DNA of 64,000 bases. Source: Herbidospora sakaeratensis. GTDB taxonomy: Bacteria > Actinomycetota > Actinomycetes > Streptosporangiales > Streptosporangiaceae. Where the stretch lies: assembly GCF_001570525.1 (NCBI RefSeq), contig NZ_BBXC01000009.1:178363-242362 (forward strand), written 5' to 3'. Position numbers and translations under genes: made by a program. The notes beneath the pieces are model-generated. The model saw nothing but the letters and a program-made list of their open reading frames with translations. It did not search any database and was not told where the DNA came from. This document shows, piece after piece, positions 8,469-17,292 of this stretch (positions are counted from its first letter, which is position 1; the number at the start of each line of letters is the position of its first letter).

Positions 8469-9584
8469 ATGAAGATCGGCGTGCCCGCCGAGGTCAAGAA
8501 CCACGAATATCGTGTCGCCGCGACCCCCGCGGGCGTCCACGAGCTGGTCGTCCACGGCCACGACGTCCATGTCCAGCGCGGCGCGGGCCTCGGTTCGCAC
8601 ATCCCCGACGAGGAGTACCTGGCGGCCGGCGCGAAGATCGTCGACTCCGCCGACGAGGTATGGGCCGAGTCGGAGATGATCCTGAAGGTCAAGGAGCCGA
8701 TCGCCGAGGAGTACCACCGGCTCCGCGAGAGCCAGGTGCTCTTCACCTACCTCCACCTGGCCGCCTCCCGGCCGTGCACCGACGCCCTGCTCGAGAGCCG
8801 CACCACGGCCATCGCCTACGAGACGGTCCAGGTCGGCGGCGCGCTGCCGCTGCTGGCCCCGATGTCGGAGGTGGCCGGGCGGCTGGCGCCGCAGGTGGGG
8901 GCGTACAACCTGATGCGCTTCAACGGCGGCCGGGGCGTGCTCCCGGGCGGCGTGCCCGGCGTGGCCCCGGCGAAGGTCGTCGTCATCGGCGGCGGCGTCT
9001 CGGGCCTGCACGCCGCGCAGATCGCGGTCGGCATGGGCGCCGAGGTGACCATCCTCGACGTCAACATCGACCGGCTGCGCTTCATCGACGCGATCTACCA
9101 GGGCCGCCTCAAGACCCTGGTGTCCACGTCGTACGCCATCGAGACGGCGTGCCTGGAGGCCGACCTGGTGATCGGCGCCGTGCTGATCCCGGGCGCCAAG
9201 GCCCCCCAGCTGGTGTCGAACGCGCTGGTGGCCCGCATGAAGCCGGGTTCGGTGCTGGTCGACATCGCCATCGATCAGGGCGGCTGCTTCGAGGACTCCC
9301 GCCCGACCACGCACGCCGAGCCGACCTTCACGGTCCACAACTCGATCTTCTACTGCGTGGCCAACATGCCGGGCTCGGTGGCCAACACCTCCACCTATGC
9401 CCTCACCAACGCCACCCTGCCCTACGCGGTCAAGCTGGCCGACCAGGGCTGGAAGAAGGCGCTGGCGGGCGACGCCGGGCTCGCGCTCGGGCTCAACACC
9501 CACCAGGGTCTCGTCACCAACGAGCCGGTGGCGGTGGCGCACCAGCTGCCGTACACCCCGGTCGGCGCGGTCATCGCGGCCTAA
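8469..9584 (+). CDS. ald: Alanine dehydrogenase
   Basis: A 371-residue NAD-dependent L-alanine dehydrogenase (alanine + NAD + water to pyruvate + ammonia + NADH). It begins with the family signature MKIGVPAEVKNHEYRVAATP. It has the pyruvate-binding KVKEP, the catalytic His in FTYLHLA, a Rossmann loop VIGGGVSGLHAA, and the catalytic Asp in DIAIDQGG. Length equals the family norm. It follows the aminotransferase and probably closes an alanine/pyruvate cycle with it. The stop overlaps the stop of the convergent TPR gene by three bases. Confidence 0.97.
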   Translation: MKIGVPAEVKNHEYRVAATPAGVHELVVHGHDVHVQRGAGLGSHIPDEEYLAAGAKIVDSADEVWAESEMILKVKEPIAEEYHRLRESQVLFTYLHLAASRPCTDALLESRTTAIAYETVQVGGALPLLAPMSEVAGRLAPQVGAYNLMRFNGGRGVLPGGVPGVAPAKVVVIGGGVSGLHAAQIAVGMGAEVTILDVNIDRLRFIDAIYQGRLKTLVSTSYAIETACLEADLVIGAVLIPGAKAPQLVSNALVARMKPGSVLVDIAIDQGGCFEDSRPTTHAEPTFTVHNSIFYCVANMPGSVANTSTYALTNATLPYAVKLADQGWKKALAGDAGLALGLNTHQGLVTNEPVAVAHQLPYTPVGAVIAA

Positions 9585-10981
9585 CTCAGGCCCAAACGTT
9601 TTCGCAGGTCACGGGCCGTCTCCAGGACCCGCTCCACTTCGGTGGGGGTGGGCCAGGGGGCGGTCCCCGGCCGTAGCAGGGTGGCCCGCACCGCCGCGAG
9701 GTGCTCGATCGCGCCGACGTGCAGGCCGCTCTTCTCCGACAACCACGTGATCGGGTCGATCGGGTCGCGCAGCCGCCGGGTGACCATGTCCCAGGTGCCC
9801 AGGATCTCGCTCAGCTCGGCGACGTCGAGGCTGGTCTCGCCGCGCCGTCCGGCCGCCGCGACGGCCAGTTCGGCCCGCGCGGCCAGTTCGGGCTCCGCGG
9901 GCCGGTCCCAGCCCGGGGTCTTCGGCAGGTTGCTCCACCGCTCGGCCTCCATGGCCCGGTCGGTGGCCATCAGCAGCGTGGCGAGTTCGAGCGCCGCCCG
10001 GTAGTGGCCCTGCGCCGCCGCCTGCCGCAACCAGTGTTCGCCGCCGCTCATGTCGGCGTGCTCGGCGATCAGCAGCAACCCGAAGTTGTACGCCGCCTCG
10101 GCGTCGCCGCTCGCCGCCGCGCGCCCGAACCAGTGGGAGGCGGCCCGCGCGTCGTCGAGTTCGACGCAGACGAACCCGGCCATGCGCTGGTCGTCGACCC
10201 GCCCCGTGCCGGCGGCCCGCTCGAACCAGGCCCGCGCGGTGCGCAGGTCGCGCCGGGCCAGCGCGAGGTTGCCCAGCTGGGAGGCCGCGCCCGGGTGGTC
10301 GTGCTGGGAGGCCAGCCGGTAGAGCACCTCGGCGCCCTCGGGGTCGCGCAGGGCGTGCAGCAGCAGCCCCAGATGGTAGGCGGCCTCGGCGTGCCCGCCC
10401 CGGGCCGCGAACTCCCACCAGTGCCGCGCGTCGCCCTCCTCGCCGCCCGAGTAGCCGAGGAATCCCAGGTCGTGGGCGCTGGTCACATCGCCGTCGAGGG
10501 CGGCCCTGCGGTGCCAGTCGCGGGCGCGCGTCAGTTCTCCCGCGTCCTCGCAGAGCAGCGCCAGTCTTCTGGACGCCCGCCGCGACCCGGCGGAGGCGGC
10601 GGTCTCGTACCAGTGGAAGGCGGCGGGGGCGTCGCCCTTCTGCTCCAGCAGCAACGTGGCCAGGTTGGCGGCGGCCTCGGCGTCGCCGGTGCCGGCGGCC
10701 AGTTCGTACCAGCGCAGCGCCTCGTCGAGCGAGCCGTGCTTCTCGTGCCACTTGCCGAGGTTGAAGGCGCTGTCGACGTTGCCGGCCCCGGCCGCCCGCT
10801 CCCACCAGTGGCGGGCCGCCGAGCGGTCGCCGCGCTGGGCGTAGAGCCGCCCCAGCAGGTGGGCCGCGCGGGCGTCCCCCGCCTGAGCGGCGGCGTGCAG
10901 ATCGTCGCCCTCGCCGTCGGCGGCGGGGCGGGGCGGCGGGACCTGCGCGGTCCGGGCCGACACCTCAGGCCACATTGTCAT
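9581..10981 (-). CDS. Sel1/tetratricopeptide repeat protein
   Basis: A 466-residue protein built from about nine tandem 35-36-residue helical repeats with the pattern AARHWWERAAGAGNVDSAF / AFHWYETAASAG, typical of Sel1-like/TPR solenoids. It ends in a different C-terminal domain (SEILGTWDMVTRRLRDPIDPITWLSEKSGLHV). Such solenoids mediate protein-protein contacts; no catalytic motif is seen. The start is taken at the ATG at 10981. A GTG at 11014 is in frame but lacks a ribosome site. It is convergent with ald and stands alone. Confidence 0.8.
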   Translation of the reverse strand: MTMWPEVSARTAQVPPPRPAADGEGDDLHAAAQAGDARAAHLLGRLYAQRGDRSAARHWWERAAGAGNVDSAFNLGKWHEKHGSLDEALRWYELAAGTGDAEAAANLATLLLEQKGDAPAAFHWYETAASAGSRRASRRLALLCEDAGELTRARDWHRRAALDGDVTSAHDLGFLGYSGGEEGDARHWWEFAARGGHAEAAYHLGLLLHALRDPEGAEVLYRLASQHDHPGAASQLGNLALARRDLRTARAWFERAAGTGRVDDQRMAGFVCVELDDARAASHWFGRAAASGDAEAAYNFGLLLIAEHADMSGGEHWLRQAAAQGHYRAALELATLLMATDRAMEAERWSNLPKTPGWDRPAEPELAARAELAVAAAGRRGETSLDVAELSEILGTWDMVTRRLRDPIDPITWLSEKSGLHVGAIEHLAAVRATLLRPGTAPWPTPTEVERVLETARDLRKRLGLS

Positions 10982-11039
10982 GCCGGACAGAGTTGCATGT
11001 AACAGTCTGGTCACGGAGGGTGATTGCCAGTTTCTTACC

Positions 11040-11861
11040 TCAGCGGATGCTGACGAATCCCGAGAACATGCCCATGCCGCACGAGTATCGGATCGTCCCC
11101 GGCCCCCGCGCCGGGAGCCGTATCGTCACCTGCCCGGTCTCCGGCAGGGCGACGTCGCGGCCGTCGATCGCGACCGTGGTGGTGCAACTGCGGTTCTTGT
11201 CGGTACGGAAGACCACGACGATCTCCCGATGGGCCGCGACGGAGATCGCCGCCGGCCGGAACCCGTCGGGGGTCGCCCAGACCACGTTCCCGGCCGAGGC
11301 GGCCACGGCGGGGCTGTCGGGCAACCAGCCGCCGAGGCGCACGCCCGAGAAGACGGTGAAGAGACCGGCCGCGATCACCACTACCCCGGCCCACCGGGCC
11401 AGCCGCTTGAGGACGATCCCGACCAGGGCGAACGCGGGAGAGCTCCCCAGCACGAACCCGCCCATCAGCACCGCCCCCGCGAGCGCCGACCCGCTGGAGA
11501 CCGCTCCGAGCTCGGTACTCAGCGTCACCCCGCACGGGACCAGGACCGTCGCGGCCCCCCGCGCGAACGGGCTCCCGGTGAGCGGCCGGCACGCCATCGG
11601 CCGGCGCAGCAGCACGATGCCCGCGACCACCACCCCGGCCCCCGCGACGACCAGCACCAGGGCTCTGACCTGCGGTGCGAGGACCAGCACCCCGCCCACG
11701 AGGCCCAGCAGCGAGCCCAGGAGGAGGTGGGTGACGGCCCGGCCGAGGAGAAAGGCCCAGATGCGGTCGACCCCCGCGATCAGCCCACCCTGGACGGCCG
11801 TGCACGACACGGAGCCCGCGAGCAGCCCGGCGCCCACCCCGCCGGCGAACAAGGCCATCAC
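11040..11861 (-). CDS. UreH/TauE-SafE-like membrane protein with C-terminal cupredoxin-like domain
   Basis: A 273-residue protein. Residues 1 to about 175 hold some six membrane helices beginning AGGVGAGLLAGSVSCTAVQGG, the motif of UreH-like/SafE membrane proteins related to the DsbD-CcdA group. A second helix bundle has a Cys in ATVLVPCGVTLSTEL. The last roughly 90 residues form a soluble beta domain ending YSCGMGMFSGFVSIR, which resembles the copper-binding cupredoxin loop (Cys-Gly-Met-Gly-Met). Family knowledge suggests a role in copper or electron handling across the membrane. No operon partner is visible. Confidence 0.75.
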   Translation of the reverse strand: MMALFAGGVGAGLLAGSVSCTAVQGGLIAGVDRIWAFLLGRAVTHLLLGSLLGLVGGVLVLAPQVRALVLVVAGAGVVVAGIVLLRRPMACRPLTGSPFARGAATVLVPCGVTLSTELGAVSSGSALAGAVLMGGFVLGSSPAFALVGIVLKRLARWAGVVVIAAGLFTVFSGVRLGGWLPDSPAVAASAGNVVWATPDGFRPAAISVAAHREIVVVFRTDKNRSCTTTVAIDGRDVALPETGQVTIRLPARGPGTIRYSCGMGMFSGFVSIR

Positions 11862-11897
11862 CAGCGCAACCTAACGTGACCGGCCGGACGCGAGAAG

Positions 11898-11956
11898 TAG
11901 CCCGGAGGTCACTCCCTCCGCACCTGGCCGCAGCACGGAAAGCGCTTACCGGGCTA
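11898..11956 (-). terminator. Possible hairpin downstream of the response regulator gene
   Basis: TAGCCCGG (11898-11905) is complementary to CCGGGCTA (11949-11956). Between them an inner GGAGG/CCTCC pair allows further folding. It begins 6 bases after the stop of the minus-strand response regulator gene, so it could be its terminator. The loop is long and no U-run follows, so confidence is low. Confidence 0.3.
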
Positions 11957-11961
11957 TTTCA

Positions 11962-12609
11962 TCACGTCCATCCCGGCCTGACCAGGCCCGATTCGTAGGC
12001 GATCACCACGAGCTGGGCGCGGTCGCGCGCCCCGAGCTTCATCATCGCCCGGCTGACGTGGGTCTTCGCCGTCGCGGGCGACATGAACAACTTCCCGGCG
12101 ATCTCGTCGTTGGTCAGCCCGTTGCCCACCAGGGCGAGCACCTCGCGCTCGCGCTCGGTGAGCGAGCCCAGCTCCTTCGGCACGACCGGCGCCTTCGCCC
12201 GCGACGCGTACTCGGCGATCAGCCGCCGGGTCACGCCGGGCGACAACAACGCCGCGCCGCCCGCGACCACCCGGACGGCCTGGATGAGCTCGGCCGGTTC
12301 GGTGTCCTTGACCAGGAAGCCGCTCGCGCCGCCACGCAGCGCCTCGAAGACGTACTCGTCGAGCTCGAACGTGGTCAGCATGACCACCTTCGGCCCCGGC
12401 GGCATCAGCCGGACCGCCGTCAGGCCGTCGGTGCCGGGCATGCGGATGTCCATCAGCACCACGTCGGGGGAGTGCTCGGCGGCCAGCCGCACCGCCTCGG
12501 CGCCGTCGCCGGCCTCGGCGACCACCTCCATGCCGTCCTGCGCGTCGAGCAGCGCCCGGAACCCGGCCCGGACGAGGGCCTGGTCGTCGGCCAGCAGGAT
12601 CCTGATCAC
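11962..12609 (-). CDS. LuxR/NarL family response regulator
   Basis: A 215-residue two-component regulator. The receiver domain (ILLADDQALVRAGFRALL, phospho-acceptor Asp in VVLMDIRMPGTDG, LTTFELDEYVFEAL, and Lys in GFLVKDT) is followed by a LuxR-type helix-turn-helix (LTEREREVLALVGNGLTNDEIA...SPATAKTHVSRAMMKL). The start is the GTG at 12609, overlapping the stop of the histidine kinase by four bases (GTGA), so the two are translationally coupled. Its targets are not visible; adjacent gamma-glutamyltransferase or the kinase operon itself are possibilities. Confidence 0.95.
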   Translation of the reverse strand: MIRILLADDQALVRAGFRALLDAQDGMEVVAEAGDGAEAVRLAAEHSPDVVLMDIRMPGTDGLTAVRLMPPGPKVVMLTTFELDEYVFEALRGGASGFLVKDTEPAELIQAVRVVAGGAALLSPGVTRRLIAEYASRAKAPVVPKELGSLTEREREVLALVGNGLTNDEIAGKLFMSPATAKTHVSRAMMKLGARDRAQLVVIAYESGLVRPGWT

Positions 12610-13727
12610 GGGCTCTCCTTCGCGGGGATCGGGGCGGGGATCGGGAGGGTCGCGGCCACCCGGAAACCGGTGTCGTGGGGGCCCGCCGTCAGCGAGCCGC
12701 CCAGGGCCGAGGCCCGTTCGCGCATGCCGGGGATGCCGTTGCCGCCCCCCAGGTCGGTGACCGCGTCGCGTTTCCCGGCGCCGTCGTCGGTGACCGTGAC
12801 GGCCAGCACGTCGTCGCCGTAGTCGAGCGTGACGACCACCGACGAGCCGGGGGCGTGCCGCGTCACGTTGGTGAGGCTCTCCTGGACGATCCGGTAGGCC
12901 GCCCGGTCGGGGCCGTGGGGGATCGGCCGGACCTCGCCGGTGCGCAGCAGCTTCACGTCGAGGCAGCTGCGGTCGGCCAGGTCGTCGAGGCGGTCGAGCC
13001 CGGCGGTCGGGTTGCGGGGCGCGCCCTCGCGCAACACGTCGAGCACGCCGCGCATCTCGCTCAGCACGTCCTTGGACGCCGTCTTGATCGTCGACAGGGC
13101 GCTGCGGGCCTGCTCGGGATGGGTCTCGATCAAATGGAGCGCGGTCGAGGCCTGCACGTGGATGAGCGAGATGTTGTGCGCCAGCACGTCGTGGAGCTCC
13201 TGGGCCATGCTCAGCCGCTCCTCGCTGGCCTGCCGCCGCTCCTCCTCGGCCGCCTTCTGGGCCTTCTCGGCCCGGCGTTCGCGGAAGGCCCGGATCCACT
13301 CGGCGAAGACCAGCACCAGCAGCAGGCACGCCGCCACGGTGAGGTTGTGGAACCAGCCGGCGGTTCCGTCGGCGAACCAGGTGGTGTAGACGACGACGAA
13401 GACCAGCGACGCCAGGCCCCCCGCCCAGGCGGGGCGCCGGTGACCGGAGACCAGGGTGTGGACGATCATGATGATCGGCGTCAGGAACACCGGCCCGTAG
13501 GCGAAGCCGCACGCCAGGTAGACCGCGGTCGCCGCGAGGGTGACGGCCATCGCCTCGACGGGCCGCCGCCGCATCCACAGGATCATCGCGGGGCCGACGA
13601 GCAGGAGCAGGTAGCCCCGCCAGTCGAGGGGGGCGCGGGTGGGCTGGCCCATCTGGGCGCCCAGAGACGCGACGGTCTGCACCACCGCCGCGGCGATGGT
13701 GTGCACCACGTCCCTGCGCTCGACCAC
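12606..13727 (-). CDS. NarL-system sensor histidine kinase
   Basis: A 373-residue kinase with a hydrophobic N-terminal half of about five to six membrane segments and a short coiled coil (ERRAEKAQKAAEEERRQ). It has a HisKA_3 dimerisation domain with the phospho-His in MAQELHDVLAHNISLI, and an HATPase domain (RIVQESLTNVTRHA, VTVTDDGAGK, GGGNGIPGMRERA). It starts at GTG 13727 and overlaps the cognate response regulator. The sensor part is all membrane helices, as in kinases that detect membrane or cell-envelope conditions. Confidence 0.95.
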   Translation of the reverse strand: MVERRDVVHTIAAAVVQTVASLGAQMGQPTRAPLDWRGYLLLLVGPAMILWMRRRPVEAMAVTLAATAVYLACGFAYGPVFLTPIIMIVHTLVSGHRRPAWAGGLASLVFVVVYTTWFADGTAGWFHNLTVAACLLLVLVFAEWIRAFRERRAEKAQKAAEEERRQASEERLSMAQELHDVLAHNISLIHVQASTALHLIETHPEQARSALSTIKTASKDVLSEMRGVLDVLREGAPRNPTAGLDRLDDLADRSCLDVKLLRTGEVRPIPHGPDRAAYRIVQESLTNVTRHAPGSSVVVTLDYGDDVLAVTVTDDGAGKRDAVTDLGGGNGIPGMRERASALGGSLTAGPHDTGFRVAATLPIPAPIPAKESP

Positions 13728-13808
13728 GGTGTCACGTTAGGCGACGCCAGTGGGCATGACATCCATCAGCGGGGGAAGCCCGCACTACACCTCGGGGCGT
13801 ACCGGGTC

Positions 13809-13836
13809 TTGACATGTCCGGTCATCCTTGGATGAT
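13809..13836 (+). promoter_or_regulatory. Candidate promoter of gamma-glutamyltransferase gene
   Basis: A perfect -35 hexamer TTGACA (13809-13814) is separated by 16 bases from GATGAT (13831-13836), which keeps the A and final T conserved in actinobacterial -10 boxes. The start codon follows 18 bases downstream with a GGAGG site between. Confidence 0.45.
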
Positions 13837-13854
13837 CGCAAAGTGGAGGTGACC

Positions 13855-15603
13855 ATGAGACGCGTCACAGGCGCCGCGCTCGGGATCGTCGTGCTGGGGG
13901 CGCTCGTCGCCCCGCCCGCCCAGGCCCGGCCCCAGAACCGGCCGCAGGTGGAGAAGAAACCCGTCGCCGAGGGCTACGGCGGGGCCGTGGCCACCGTCGA
14001 CCTGGAGGCCAGCAAGATCGCGCTCGGCGTGCTGAAGGACGGCGGGAACGCCATGGACGCCGTCGTCGCCGGAGCCGCCGCGCTCGGGGTCACCGAGCCC
14101 TACTCGGCCGGGCTGGCCGGCGGCGGCTTCATCGTCTACTACGACTCCCGCTCCCGCCGCGTGGTCAACATCGACGGCCGCGAGACCGCCCCGGCGAAGA
14201 TGACCTCCACGACCTTCGAGGGCATCCCCTTCGACCAGGCCGTCACCAGCGGCCTGTCGGTCGGCGTGCCCGGCTCGGCGGCCCAGTGGGACCTGGCGCT
14301 GCGCCGCTTCGGCACGATCTCGCTGAAGAAGGCCCTCAAGCCCTCCGTCGAGCTGGCCCGCAGGGGCTTCCCCGTCGACCAGACCTTCTACGACCAGACC
14401 GCCGCCAACGCGGCCCGCTTCGCCGACTTCACCTCCACGGCGGCCCTCTACCTGCCGGGCGGCGCGCCACCGCCGGTCGGCTCGACGTTCCGCAACCCCG
14501 ACCTGGCCCGCACCTACCAGGAGCTCGCCGACAAGGGCCCCTCCTGGCTCTACGGCGGGAAGCTCGGCCAGGAGATCGTCGCCACCGTCAAGAACCCGCC
14601 CGTCACCCCCGGCTCGGCTCGGAACGTGCGGCCGGGCCTGATGGAGGTCGCCGACCTGCGGGCCTACCGGGCGCTCACCCCCGAGCCGACCAAGGTGCGC
14701 TGGAACGGCCTCGACGTCTACGGCATGGCCCCGCCGTCCTCCGGCGGCTCCACGGTCGGCGAGGCGCTCAACATCCTGGAGAACGTCGGCCCGGTCGGCC
14801 TGGGCGACTACCTCAACGCGAGCCGGCTGGCCTTCGCCGACCGCAACGCCTACGTCGGCGACCCGGCGTTCGTGGACGTCCCGCTGAAACAGCTCCTGTC
14901 GGAGGGCTTCGGCAAGGAGCGGGCCTGCCTGATCGGCGACACCGCGCTGGCCCACCCGGCCGCCCCCGGTCAGCCCGACGGCGTCTACGGCCCCTGCGCC
15001 GGCCCCGCTCCCGCGCCCGAGTCCAAGGAGCAGCAGCCCGAAGGGCCCGAGACCACCCATCTGGTGGCCTCCGACCGGTGGGGGAACGTGGCGGCGTACA
15101 ACATCACCATCGAGCAGACCGGCGGCGCCGGGATCGTGGTGCCCGGCCGGGGTCTCCTGCTCAACAACGAGCTGACCGACTTCACCTTCGGCCCCGCGCC
15201 GGGCGACCCCAACCTGCCCGCCCCGGGCAAGCGCCCGCGTTCCTCGATGGCGCCGACGATCGTGCTCGAGAACGGCCGGCCGCTGCTGGCGGTCGGCTCG
15301 CCCGGCGGCGCGACGATCATCACGACCGTGCTGCAGATCCTGCTCAACCGCTTCACGTTCGGCATGTCGCTGCCCGACGCGGTGGCCGCCCCGCGCGCCT
15401 CGCAGCGCAACATCGCGGCGACCCAGGCCGAGCAGGGCTTCATCGACGCCCACGGCGCCGAGCTGACCGCCCAGGGTCACACGTTCGCGCTCACTCCGGA
15501 GATCGGCGCCGCGACCGCGCTGGAGTTCCTGAAGCACGGCAAGGTCCAGGCCGTCGCCGAACCGACCCGAAGGGGCGGGGGCAGCGCGCTGGTTGTTTGG
15601 TAA
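13855..15603 (+). CDS. ggt: Gamma-glutamyltransferase (secreted)
   Basis: A 582-residue Ntn-type enzyme that hydrolyses or transfers the gamma-glutamyl group of glutathione and similar compounds. An N-terminal signal peptide (RRVTGAALGIVVLGALVAPPAQA) indicates export. The autocleavage site is intact: T400 in ETTHLVASDRWGNV would be the new N-terminal nucleophile of the small subunit. Substrate-binding NIDGRETAP, SSMAPTIV and SPGGATI motifs are present. The start ATG at 13855 has GGAGG five bases upstream; an ATG nine codons earlier lacks one. It is divergent from the kinase operon and followed by a strong terminator. Confidence 0.96.
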   Translation: MRRVTGAALGIVVLGALVAPPAQARPQNRPQVEKKPVAEGYGGAVATVDLEASKIALGVLKDGGNAMDAVVAGAAALGVTEPYSAGLAGGGFIVYYDSRSRRVVNIDGRETAPAKMTSTTFEGIPFDQAVTSGLSVGVPGSAAQWDLALRRFGTISLKKALKPSVELARRGFPVDQTFYDQTAANAARFADFTSTAALYLPGGAPPPVGSTFRNPDLARTYQELADKGPSWLYGGKLGQEIVATVKNPPVTPGSARNVRPGLMEVADLRAYRALTPEPTKVRWNGLDVYGMAPPSSGGSTVGEALNILENVGPVGLGDYLNASRLAFADRNAYVGDPAFVDVPLKQLLSEGFGKERACLIGDTALAHPAAPGQPDGVYGPCAGPAPAPESKEQQPEGPETTHLVASDRWGNVAAYNITIEQTGGAGIVVPGRGLLLNNELTDFTFGPAPGDPNLPAPGKRPRSSMAPTIVLENGRPLLAVGSPGGATIITTVLQILLNRFTFGMSLPDAVAAPRASQRNIAATQAEQGFIDAHGAELTAQGHTFALTPEIGAATALEFLKHGKVQAVAEPTRRGGGSALVVW

Positions 15604-15612
15604 ACACGTCAA

Positions 15613-15642
15613 AACCGCCGGCGGGCGCGGTCGCCGGCGGTT
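15613..15642 (+). terminator. Strong hairpin terminator after ggt
   Basis: An 11-bp perfect stem (AACCGCCGGCG at 15613-15623 with CGCCGGCGGTT at 15632-15642) closes an eight-base loop, ten bases after the ggt stop. There is no long U-tract, as is usual in GC-rich actinobacteria. It lies between convergent genes and may act in both directions. Confidence 0.8.
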
Positions 15643-15660
15643 CTGCTCGTGGAGGTCTTC

Positions 15661-15846
15661 CTAGGCCAGGAAGGCGAAGTAGCCGACGACCGCCACCACG
15701 ATCACCAGGGCGACGCCCAGGGCGATGTACAGGGGCAGGCGCGACGACTCCTGCTGCTGGGCCTGCTGCGCGGCCTCTTCCTGGTTACGGGCGAAGGCGC
15801 GGAAGGCCTGCGTGTTCCCGGCCGGGTCAACCTGTGGGTCAGACAT
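15661..15846 (-). CDS. Small single-pass membrane protein
   Basis: A 61-residue protein with a polar, glutamine-rich N-terminal half (FARNQEEAAQQAQQQESSR) and one C-terminal membrane helix (LPLYIALGVALVIVVAVVGYFAF), so it is tail-anchored. Codon third positions are GC-biased as in real genes. The region lies between a terminator and the next promoter, which supports a separate gene. No function recognised. Confidence 0.65.
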   Translation of the reverse strand: MSDPQVDPAGNTQAFRAFARNQEEAAQQAQQQESSRLPLYIALGVALVIVVAVVGYFAFLA

Positions 15847-15963
15847 GGCACGAACTCTAGCGACACACCATGCCCACGAGACACCAATATGTCGTTATTG
15901 CTAGTTTTGGGGAATCCGGCCCCATGGCCGGGACCGGTGTGCAAGGCGGATACCTTGTGAGTC

Positions 15964-16740
15964 ATGCTGCGCACCCTGTTCGCTCCCCGGCTGGTGGGCC
16001 TCCACCTGCTGGTGATCGGGGTCCTGGTGGCCTTCGCCCTGCTCGGCCGCTGGCAACTCGGCGTCTTCACCGACTCCGGGCAACCCCGGGCCGCCGCCGA
16101 CCCGGCCCCCGTCGCGCTGACTGACCTCAGCGTCCCCGGTGAACGCGTCACCGCCGACGAGGTCGGCCGCCAGGTCACCGCGACCGGCACCTACGACGCC
16201 GCCGCGCAGCTGTTGGTCGCCGACCGCGAACCCGACGTCGCCGCCCCCGGCGGCCGGGCCTCGGCCGGCCAGGGGTTCTGGCTGCTCACCCCGCTGACCC
16301 TCACCGACGGCTCGACCATGCCGGTGGTGCGCGGCTGGGTGGCCTCCCCCGACGACCCCGCCGCGGCCGTGCCGCCGGGCGAGGTGAGCGTGACCGGCCG
16401 CCTGCGGGCGCCCGACCAGTCGGACGCGGTCCAGCGCGGGGGAACCCTGCCCGCCGGGCAGGTCGCGACCGTCTCGACGGCCGAGCTGATCAACCTGTGG
16501 ACGGGCGACCTGCGCGACGGCTTCGTCGTGGCCACCCAGCAGACGCCCGCCCTGTCGGCCACCCCGGTGGCCGTGCCCGCCCCCACCCAGGGGGCCGCGC
16601 TGACCTGGCGCAACCTGGCCTACGCGGCCCAGTGGTGGATCTTCGCGGCGTTCGCCGTCTACATGTGGTTCCACTTCGTCCGCGACGCCGTCCGAAGCAC
16701 CGTACGATCTGTTGACCCCGAACCCGAGCCGGAGACGTGA
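15964..16740 (+). CDS. SURF1 family cytochrome oxidase assembly protein
   Basis: A 258-residue protein with the two-helix SURF1 layout: an N-terminal membrane segment (LVGLHLLVIGVLVAFALLGRWQL) with the family's GRWQL, and an extracytoplasmic domain with VTATGTYD, GFWLLTPLTL and VVRGWV. A C-terminal helix (LAYAAQWWIFAAFAVYMWFHFVRD) closes it. SURF1 proteins help assemble the heme a3/CuB centre of cytochrome c oxidase. It overlaps the following DUF3817 gene by four bases, a pairing common in actinobacteria. Confidence 0.93.
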   Translation: MLRTLFAPRLVGLHLLVIGVLVAFALLGRWQLGVFTDSGQPRAAADPAPVALTDLSVPGERVTADEVGRQVTATGTYDAAAQLLVADREPDVAAPGGRASAGQGFWLLTPLTLTDGSTMPVVRGWVASPDDPAAAVPPGEVSVTGRLRAPDQSDAVQRGGTLPAGQVATVSTAELINLWTGDLRDGFVVATQQTPALSATPVAVPAPTQGAALTWRNLAYAAQWWIFAAFAVYMWFHFVRDAVRSTVRSVDPEPEPET

Positions 16741-17048
16741 CCGTGGAATCCGCCCTCAAGCCGTTTCGAGTGATGGCCTACATCGTGGGCTGCATGCTGC
16801 TCGTGCTCGTGACCGGAATGGTCCTGCGCTACGGGTTCGACATCCCCGGGCCGTCGCAGATCATCTCGCCGATCCACGGCTTCCTCTACATGGTCTATCT
16901 GGTCGCCACCATCAACCTGGGCCTGAAGGCCCGCTGGTCGTGGGGCTACATCCTGGGCGTGATGCTGGCCGGCACGGTGCCGTTCCTGTCGTTCTACTTC
17001 GAACGGCGGGTGACCGACCGGGTTCACGCCCAGGTCGCGGCGGCCTAG
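16737..17048 (+). CDS. DUF3817 membrane protein
   Basis: A 103-residue protein with three membrane segments (VMAYIVGCMLLVLVTGMVLRYG, ISPIHGFLYMVYLVATINLGL, YILGVMLAGTVPFLSFYFERR) matching DUF3817, whose conserved HGFLYMVY is present. It starts at a GTG overlapping the SURF1 stop (GTGA), so it is co-translated with it. Function is unknown; the context points to respiratory-chain assembly. Confidence 0.88.
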   Translation: MTVESALKPFRVMAYIVGCMLLVLVTGMVLRYGFDIPGPSQIISPIHGFLYMVYLVATINLGLKARWSWGYILGVMLAGTVPFLSFYFERRVTDRVHAQVAAA

Positions 17049-17240
17049 CTAGCGGCCGATGCCCCGGCGGCGCAGGCGGAGGATGCGCCGCCGCTGCGAT
17101 TCGTCGAGCATGAACCAGGCGACGACGGGCGCCCCGAGGAGCCCGACCACCACCAGGAACGAGATGAGTCCGGGCAGCAGCCAGATGGCGAGCAGCGAAC
17201 CGATGCCCGCACCGACGTAGTACTTGGCGAGTGGCGACAT
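17049..17240 (-). CDS. Small membrane protein, unknown
   Basis: A 63-residue protein with two adjoining hydrophobic stretches (YYVGAGIGSLLAIWLLPGLISFLVVVGLLGAPVVAWFML) and a very basic tail (RRRILRLRRRGIGR). Its stop abuts the stop of the convergent DUF3817 gene. Composition and position support a real gene, but I recognise no family. Confidence 0.6.
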   Translation of the reverse strand: MSPLAKYYVGAGIGSLLAIWLLPGLISFLVVVGLLGAPVVAWFMLDESQRRRILRLRRRGIGR

Positions 17241-17292
17241 TGGGGCCCCTTCGGATCATTCGCGATGCATCTCAATACTGGACGATGGATCC

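Noticed and set aside
13822-15612. 596-codon open frame on the minus strand
   Set aside because: Exact antisense of ggt, a clear enzyme with signal peptide and catalytic Thr; the minus frame is a composition shadow.
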